Below, in pieces: positions 1 to 4,151 of a stretch of DNA of 6,534 nucleotides. Within the stretch, counting starts at the first letter, position 1. Every line of letters begins with the position of its first letter. Under the pieces are notes generated by a model. It saw nothing but the letters and a program-made list of their open reading frames with translations. It searched no databases and had not been told where the DNA came from. A program made the position numbers and the translations under genes. Origin of the DNA: Ohtaekwangia sp. (GTDB taxonomy: Bacteria; Bacteroidota; Bacteroidia; Cytophagales; Cyclobacteriaceae); contig JAJNPV010000028.1 of assembly GCA_021155195.1 (NCBI GenBank), positions 1 through 6,534 on the forward strand, written 5' to 3'.

Positions 1-163
1 TTTGAAATATTCCAGAGGCATTACAGTATCCCATAGGCATTACTAAGTATGAATAGGTGCCGATTGGTGTGATGATGGAGAGTTTCTCTTGATCTGATTC
101 TTCCACAGGTATCTGCCAGTATCCACTTGCAGCGTCGCAAGTAGTAAAGTATTTTGCTCCTGC
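1..163 (-). pseudogene. pol: RT fingers/palm continuation after an in-frame stop (edge-truncated)
   Basis: Immediately after the TAA the same frame continues for 54 codons with clear RT sequence: AGAKYFTTCDAASGYWQI, then IGTYSYLVMPMGYCNASGIFQ. The first catalytic Asp (motif A, in TTCDAASGY) is present. The usual MPFGLxNAPATFQ appears as MPMGYCNASGIFQ, with changes at normally conserved Pro, Ala and Thr. The window ends before YxDD. With a stop upstream and atypical motif residues, this copy is probably defective in RT. Confidence 0.85.
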
Positions 164-166
164 TTA
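164..166 (-). other. In-frame TAA inside reverse transcriptase
   Basis: The codon order is GAT AAG TAA GCA GGA (DK-stop-AG). Relatives have Leu or similar here (LDKLxGAKYF). A single base change, TTA to TAA, explains it. Reading frame and homology are unbroken on both sides, so it is a nonsense substitution rather than a frameshift or an ORF boundary. Confidence 0.85.
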
Positions 167-1501
167 CTTATCTAGGGTGTCATCTATTCGTGGCAGAGGA
201 TAGGCATCATATTGAACTTTATCAGATAATTTGGAGAAATCAGTACAAAAGCGTATTGTACCGTCTGGCTTTGGTACCATGACAACTGGAAAGGCCCAAG
301 CGGAGGTAGATTTCTTGATTATTCCATTTTCAATTAATTCAGCTATTTGTTTCTTCAGCTCAGTTAATATCTTAGGTGTGGCGCGATATGGCGGAAATCG
401 GAGTGGAGGCGTGTTTGGATCTTTGAGAGGCACGTGGCATCTGGTTTTGGTTTGTACGCCAGGCGATTTTGGATTTTTGGCGAAGATGTCTTTGAAAGAC
501 GCGATCAAGTTTTCTAAGGTTTGTTTTTCTTCTTCAGAGAGATCGGGGTTGGTGTTCGAGTGGGCTTCGGAGCAGAGATCGTCAGTGGTGTACTCGGAGT
601 GGTTGTCGCCAGAGGGTAGGTAAATCGAGTCTTCAACAAGAGGCTGAGTAGGATCGTCAGGATCGTGTTCAGGTGTCTCTTCGGTGGGTTGAAAGAGAGT
701 GGGATATACTTCTTCGGAGTGTGAAGTGGCGGCGTAGGCTAAGAGAGCGTGTGGTTTGATTTCAATTCTTGAGTCAGTTGGATTAGCGATGATTATTCTA
801 TTAACTTGATTAGATTGACAGATAGCATTTGGTATCCTCAGTGGTGAGCTAAGAAGCGCTTTGGAGGGAATGATTCTGGCAGTCCTGGTTGCAGTTGGCA
901 AATCAGCTTTGACAGGTATCACGTGTTGAGATCGCGGAGCCAAAAATAGGTGGGCAGTGGAGCGAATTTCAGAATACCATTGATTTCTAAGATCTTTTAG
1001 GAGTGGAACCTGGTTGCCGTGGATGGCGCAATATCCTCTGGAGTAGAAGAGTCCAATGTCAAAGTCCATAAAGGCAGGTAAGCCCAAGATCATTTCATAT
1101 TTTCCAATTTGATCGAGTACTAAGAAGTGTAGGTGCTCTTTATGTTGGTTGATTTCGATTTCTATTTCACTAATTCCATAGCAGCGAAGGTGGGCTCCTC
1201 CAACTGGAGATACGCGGAGATTGGTGGGCGTAATGGTGGCTCCAAGTTTGTTGGCTAACTTCAAAGAGATACAGTTGGCATCTGCTCCAGAATCAAGGAG
1301 TGCTTGACAAGGTATAGTGGTCTTATCGTGGTGTAGCAGAGTGGTGATGGCTGAGAGGCAGAGCGAGGTTAAGATGGAGAGCGAAGGAGTGGACGCTTGA
1401 GTGTAGGAAATATTTACCATATTAGGTTCGTCAGTTGAGTGCGCTGGTGGTTCCAAGTCCAAGTAACTTACTGATTGGAACCAACTGATCCTTTTAAATC
1501 C
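164..1501 (-). CDS. pol: Pol N-terminal part: aspartic protease and start of reverse transcriptase
   Basis: The frame is open from 1501 and is entered by -1 frameshift at 1498-1492. It has 442 residues from the AGG at 1492 to the TAA at 166-164. No ATG starts it: the codon at 1462 is TTG, so it is translated as a Gag-Pol fusion. Retropepsin spans about 50-150, with catalytic ALLDSGAD (DSGA at 67-70) and the later ILGLPA (135-140). It would act as a homodimer to mature the polyprotein. An acidic, Pro/Thr/Ser-rich linker spans about 255-320. RT begins about 345: GIIKKSTSAWAFPVVMVPKPDG, then IRFCTDFSKL and YPLPRIDDTLDK. The frame stops at a position where relatives have Leu (DKL-x-GAKYF), and the RT sequence continues in the same frame beyond it. 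The protease looks intact, but this copy cannot make full RT without readthrough. Confidence 0.9.
   Translation of the reverse strand, partial: GFKRISWFQSVSYLDLEPPAHSTDEPNMVNISYTQASTPSLSILTSLCLSAITTLLHHDKTTIPCQALLDSGADANCISLKLANKLGATITPTNLRVSPVGGAHLRCYGISEIEIEINQHKEHLHFLVLDQIGKYEMILGLPAFMDFDIGLFYSRGYCAIHGNQVPLLKDLRNQWYSEIRSTAHLFLAPRSQHVIPVKADLPTATRTARIIPSKALLSSPLRIPNAICQSNQVNRIIIANPTDSRIEIKPHALLAYAATSHSEEVYPTLFQPTEETPEHDPDDPTQPLVEDSIYLPSGDNHSEYTTDDLCSEAHSNTNPDLSEEEKQTLENLIASFKDIFAKNPKSPGVQTKTRCHVPLKDPNTPPLRFPPYRATPKILTELKKQIAELIENGIIKKSTSAWAFPVVMVPKPDGTIRFCTDFSKLSDKVQYDAYPLPRIDDTLDK
1448..1483 (-). promoter_or_regulatory. Stem-loop downstream of the frameshift site
   Basis: TGGTTCCAA (1483-1475) pairs perfectly with TTGGAACCA (1456-1448), a 9-bp stem with an 18-base loop. 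It starts 8 bases after the slippery heptamer, within the spacing known for -1 frameshift stimulators. The pairing is read directly from the sequence; its function is inferred. Confidence 0.65.
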
Positions 1502-3711
1502 TTAGGTGCGCGAGTGTTCTGTTTTCGTTTGTTGCTTTCTGGCCATTGGGTGCGTTTAGGTATTTGTTGTTTGGTCTTGATCAATTGTCTTATTTCACTA
1601 GCGTTATAGAATGGATATTGTTCCATGCACTCAGTGTGCTTGTGTGGCTTGGCAGAGGAGTTGGTTGGTTGGGTGCAAAATGCACAGTATTGGTGTTCCA
1701 TCAGCCAGGTGGTTGAGCGATCTATGAGTGGTATGTTATCGTTCTTGTCGTTATTCTTGTTGTCTTTAGTATTGTTGCTGTTGTTGGTACTAGTTATGGC
1801 CTTATTTCGAGTGTTGTGGATGATGTTGTTGTTATTATTTCTATTATTGTTATTACTATTTTTTGGCTGATCCAAAGTTAGGCTCCTAACATTTCGGCGA
1901 TCTTCCTCTTCACGACGAAGTTTGCGAATCCTGGCTTGCTCTTTTTCGATGACAAGGGCTCGTTGGTAAGCGTCTGATAAGGTAACTATTTTTTGTTCTT
2001 TCTCTTTGAGTTTCTGATGCAGGGTGAGAGGTCTGATTGCATTGATGAAGTATTTCTTTAACTTATCATTTCTAGTTTCTTTGGCAAGTGTGGCAAGATT
2101 TCTGAATCTTATGTAGAACGTGGCTACACTCTCATTGGCTCGGCAGGTAATATTCGTAAATTCTTTCTCTCTTTCTTCATCTGTCTTTTCATAAAGGTCA
2201 AAGAGGCTTTCGAGGTGATGACTGAGTGTCTCACAATTAGCGAAGGCAGTTGGTTCTAAATTTTCTAGGAAAGTCTTGATATTTTCTGGCATAAAGTGGC
2301 AAAGAGTGGCTACTCGCTCTCCTTCGTTCCAAGAGCAAGAGTTGGCTACAAATAAGAATCTTCGGTTCCAAGCCTCCCAAGATTCTCCAACTTTGTAGAC
2401 TTTAAGATCTGCATTGGTTATAGGTTTGTATCCTTTCTTGAATGAATGAGTAGCGGCGGAGGTGATAGTAGTTGACGTGGTAGTGGTGTCATGTTTCTCG
2501 GAGAGTGGCGATCCTGATTTAACTTCCTTAGGTTCGACCATGGATTTGGATCGCTTGAAATATGGTGTTCTTTCAACCTCTTCAATGTTGAAAGTTGGCA
2601 ACTTGGTTCGAATGGGTGTGTGAAAGCTATCTTCCTCATCTAACTCATCATCGATTTCTTTTTTCGTCACAATTATTTCTAGTCTTTTTTCGAGTTTTCT
2701 TTGTTGTTCTTCGAATTTGGTATTCATTTCTTGAGTTAATTGTTGCGATAGGTTGGTAAACATTTTGGTGAATAGCTTGGTAATTGGATCATCTTCTTCT
2801 TCTTCAATTGCTTTCATGCCTCCTCGCAATCTTAAGTTGATGTCGATCGTGCGGTATGCAAAATCATTGAAAGTAAGAATAGTTGAGTTGAGTAAGATTT
2901 TACCGTTGAGTGATAAGTAGTAGTCTTCTAAATAAGGAAAATAAGTGTTGATCGAGTGTTGTAGATCGGCTAAGTTGCTTTTATTTCTAATCGTCATAGG
3001 TTTGGTGATTCCATTAAAACGAACGAAAATTTGGATCATGAGTGGTGATTCCGATCGTGGTGTGGGTTCGTGGATTTCGGTGTTTGATGGTATGTCTTCA
3101 TTCAGCGAAAAATTGACCAAGTAAAGCGAGTGAAAGTGAAGGAAAGAAAATAATTGAGATACTAATTTGTAAGGCATAAATAGTAACGTGGCAAACAGGA
3201 GCGAAATCGTCTCCCATTTTTGGCTTTGGCGCTTAAATGCAAATTTTGATTTTCGAAATTTTCTTTTCTTTGTACGATTGTAAATTGACTTGTGAAAATA
3301 AAAATTTCGTTCATCTGGGTTTGTGTACCATGAGTGTCGGCAATCGTTTAGCGGGTATTCAGGCATGTCGGTGGATTCATCCAAAGTGCGATGGGTCTGT
3401 GTGACAAAAATATTGGCAGTAAAAACGAATGTGTCTGTACTCAATCCTGACGAGGAATTTCCATTGCAAAGGTTTAAACTAGTCAATAAATTGATACCCG
3501 TGTATTCTCCACCAGTTGTAAGAGCTCTGGTGTCGCCAGTACGTGGGGCGAGAGTTCTCCAATAAATTGTAGTGTGTTTACCAAGGTGTTCTGAGATTGG
3601 CTGGATCAAAGAGTGGGATCCAGGGTGTTCCAAGGTCAAAAGGGTTGTGGTAAAAAGTAGGGTCGCGATGATCCAAGATCGGTGAGCGAAAATATTGAGA
3701 GCGGAGGGCAT
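1468..3711 (-). CDS. gag: Gag polyprotein with N-terminal hydrophobic region and internal ubiquitin-like domain
   Basis: This is a 747-residue frame from the first ATG (3711, A at -3) to TAA at 1470-1468. The frame stays open upstream to 3774, but only with non-ATG codons. Residues 13-27 are hydrophobic (WIIATLLFTTTLLTL) behind a basic residue, like a signal peptide or anchor. Residues 147-166 are strongly basic and 168-201 hydrophobic. A ubiquitin-like domain occupies 225-298, ending LRLRGG. Residues 310-354 look coiled-coil forming. A retrotransposon Gag capsid-type domain spans about 442-591 (ESWEAWNRRF; ATFYIRFRNL). Asn-rich tracts run about 617-660. A modified zinc knuckle C676-x2-C679-x10-H690-x4-C695 precedes the C-terminus. 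Gag assembles the particle and binds RNA. The segment before the ubiquitin-like domain matches nothing I recognise. Starting instead at the ATG at 3177 or 3039, after the primer binding site, is possible. The end overlaps pol through a -1 frameshift site. Confidence 0.85.
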   Translation of the reverse strand: MPSALNIFAHRSWIIATLLFTTTLLTLEHPGSHSLIQPISEHLGKHTTIYWRTLAPRTGDTRALTTGGEYTGINLLTSLNLCNGNSSSGLSTDTFVFTANIFVTQTHRTLDESTDMPEYPLNDCRHSWYTNPDERNFYFHKSIYNRTKKRKFRKSKFAFKRQSQKWETISLLFATLLFMPYKLVSQLFSFLHFHSLYLVNFSLNEDIPSNTEIHEPTPRSESPLMIQIFVRFNGITKPMTIRNKSNLADLQHSINTYFPYLEDYYLSLNGKILLNSTILTFNDFAYRTIDINLRLRGGMKAIEEEEDDPITKLFTKMFTNLSQQLTQEMNTKFEEQQRKLEKRLEIIVTKKEIDDELDEEDSFHTPIRTKLPTFNIEEVERTPYFKRSKSMVEPKEVKSGSPLSEKHDTTTTSTTITSAATHSFKKGYKPITNADLKVYKVGESWEAWNRRFLFVANSCSWNEGERVATLCHFMPENIKTFLENLEPTAFANCETLSHHLESLFDLYEKTDEEREKEFTNITCRANESVATFYIRFRNLATLAKETRNDKLKKYFINAIRPLTLHQKLKEKEQKIVTLSDAYQRALVIEKEQARIRKLRREEEDRRNVRSLTLDQPKNSNNNNRNNNNNIIHNTRNKAITSTNNSNNTKDNKNNDKNDNIPLIDRSTTWLMEHQYCAFCTQPTNSSAKPHKHTECMEQYPFYNASEIRQLIKTKQQIPKRTQWPESNKRKQNTRAPKDLKGSVGSNQ
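1492..1498 (-). promoter_or_regulatory. -1 ribosomal frameshift slippery heptamer (gag-pol)
   Basis: In the gag frame the codons are GAT TTA AAA GGA, giving the canonical X XXY YYZ heptamer T TTA AAA at 1498-1492. Pol lies in the -1 frame relative to gag, and the pol frame is open only from 1501, so the heptamer sits within the 34-base overlap (1501-1468). Slippage gives ...KDLK-RISWFQSVSYLDLEPP... and enters protease. No ATG occurs in the pol frame until codon 25, consistent with a Gag-Pol fusion rather than separate initiation. Confidence 0.82.
1735..1863 (-). repeat. Asn-codon-rich low-complexity tracts in gag
   Basis: AAT/AAC-rich runs encode Asn stretches at about Gag residues 617-629 and 643-659, mixed with Ser, Thr, Lys and Asp. 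They separate the capsid-type domain from the zinc knuckle and probably form a flexible linker. Such runs expand and shrink by replication slippage, so their length is likely to vary between copies. Confidence 0.7.
2818..3039 (-). other. Ubiquitin-like domain fused upstream of Gag core
   Basis: This 74-residue segment starts MIQIFVRFNG (ubiquitin: MQIFVKTLTG) and ends INLRLRGG followed by Met (ubiquitin: LVLRLRGG). Between them the strand and turn pattern holds: YYLSLNGKILL matches RLIFAGKQLE with the GK of Gly47-Lys48 kept, and LTFNDFAYRTIDINLRL matches LSDYNIQKESTLHLVLRL. The hydrophobic patch residue Ile44 aligns with Ser, and Lys63 with Arg. It is clearly diverged from host ubiquitin yet keeps the C-terminal RLRGG recognised by deubiquitinases. 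Cleavage after GG would release a Gag core beginning MKAIEEEE; this is inference. Identity as a ubiquitin-like fold is strongly supported by both ends. Confidence 0.88.
3313..3330 (-). other. Candidate primer binding site
   Basis: Directly after the proposed LTR end (ACTCA) the minus strand reads TGGTACACAAACCC. A TGG at this position matches the complement of the CCA tail of a tRNA. I cannot match the following bases to a specific tRNA from memory, so the primer is unassigned. The site lies inside the gag reading frame, where TGG encodes Trp128 counted from the ATG at 3711. Confidence 0.4.
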
Positions 3712-3718
3712 AATTATG

Positions 3719-3724
3719 TTTATT
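3719..3724 (-). promoter_or_regulatory. AATAAA polyadenylation signal
   Basis: AATAAA lies about 35 bases after the TATA box and just before the first ATG. In the 3' LTR it could direct cleavage, which would define the R region; in the 5' LTR its closeness to the transcription start could keep it silent. The AT-rich setting makes a chance match possible. Confidence 0.35.
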
Positions 3725-3757
3725 CTCAATTCAGTTAAAAAAATATTAATTTTCGAA

Positions 3758-3763
3758 TTTATA
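3758..3763 (-). promoter_or_regulatory. TATA box of the LTR promoter
   Basis: TATAAA occurs at 3763-3758 in the proposed LTR, with a CACGTG E-box-like palindrome at 3777-3772 just upstream. A start site 25-30 bases downstream would be near 3735, leaving a leader of roughly 20-25 bases before the first in-frame ATG at 3711. This supports initiation at 3711. The transcription start itself is inferred. Confidence 0.5.
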
Positions 3764-4089
3764 GTGGGAAGCACGTGCGAAAATCGCGTGACTTTCCATC
3801 AACTTTCCGTTGCTGACTAAGGGTTCAAAATGTCAGTAAATATTGGTGTATGATATTACTATATAATTCCAATGTCAGATCATCAGTTTTCTCGACTTGG
3901 GTTTTTGGTTGAGTTTTCATTTGGTTTGAAAAGCTAATAATATATTCGCGCTTTTTGGTATGATTGATATTTTTTATAATTTATCGGAAGAGTTCAACTC
4001 TCTGAGATGATATGAAAAATATCAAAAAAAAACAAAATTGTGAAAGATCAGAACAAAACTATATAAAAAGGTATGGTTCATACAACTCA

Positions 4090-4096
4090 CCCCCTC
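4090..4096 (-). other. Polypurine tract
   Basis: On the minus strand GAGGGGG follows a run of five T and directly precedes TGAGTTG, the proposed LTR start. A T-rich box followed by a short purine run abutting TG is the standard plus-strand primer context in Ty3/Gypsy elements. It lies just beyond the integrase stop codon, as expected. Confidence 0.7.
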
Positions 4097-4151
4097 AAAA
4101 ATTCGACTAACAGTGTTTAGGAGTAATTTTTCATGGATGATCCATTGCTGG
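4090..4151 (-). other. Spacer between integrase stop and LTR
   Basis: This 62-base non-coding stretch separates the integrase stop from the proposed LTR. It holds a T-rich run and then the purine tract abutting the LTR, the usual arrangement before a 3' LTR. No additional ORF such as env fits here, so the element has no env gene in the normal retroviral position. Confidence 0.6.

Larger units (their letters stand above)
3331..4089 (-). repeat. Probable long terminal repeat (single copy in window)
   Basis: The proposed 759-bp LTR begins TGAGT immediately after the polypurine tract and ends ACTCA immediately before TGG of a candidate primer binding site. The 5-bp termini are perfect inverted repeats. 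Internally it has an AT-rich U3-like part (about 4089-3765), a TATA box at 3763-3758 and AATAAA at 3724-3719. The 5' boundary is well supported; the 3' boundary rests on the TGAGT/ACTCA pairing and the adjacent TGG. Only one copy is present, so the two-copy test cannot be done here. Part of it (3711-3331) is also an open reading frame continuous with gag. Confidence 0.62.

Noticed and set aside
164..166. Programmed stop-codon readthrough
   Set aside because: It lies in the middle of the RT fold and the following GCA GGA is not a known readthrough context; a Leu-to-stop mutation is simpler.
231..623. Plus-strand ORF of 130 codons opposite pol
   Set aside because: It lies antisense to well-supported protease-linker-RT coding sequence and shows no recognisable domain; it is a shadow frame.
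1460..1462. TTG as the start codon of pol
   Set aside because: Non-ATG initiation is not needed; the slippery heptamer and stem place pol translation by -1 frameshift from gag.
1625..1870. Plus-strand ORF with a Leu-rich hydrophobic end
   Set aside because: The Leu run is the antisense reading of the Asn-rich AAT/AAC tracts in gag, not a membrane protein.
3323..3565. Plus-strand ORF within the LTR region
   Set aside because: It is opposite the open gag frame, has no known motif and no promoter context of its own.
3040..3711. An env gene encoded before Gag (signal-like start, basic cluster, hydrophobic stretch, Asn-x-Ser/Thr sites)
   Set aside because: It is in the wrong place for env, continuous with Gag, and has no fusion peptide or known envelope motif; kept only as an unusual N-terminal region.
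3772..3774. GTG as the start of gag
   Set aside because: It lies upstream of the TATA box and is not a normal eukaryotic start; the first ATG in the frame is at 3711.
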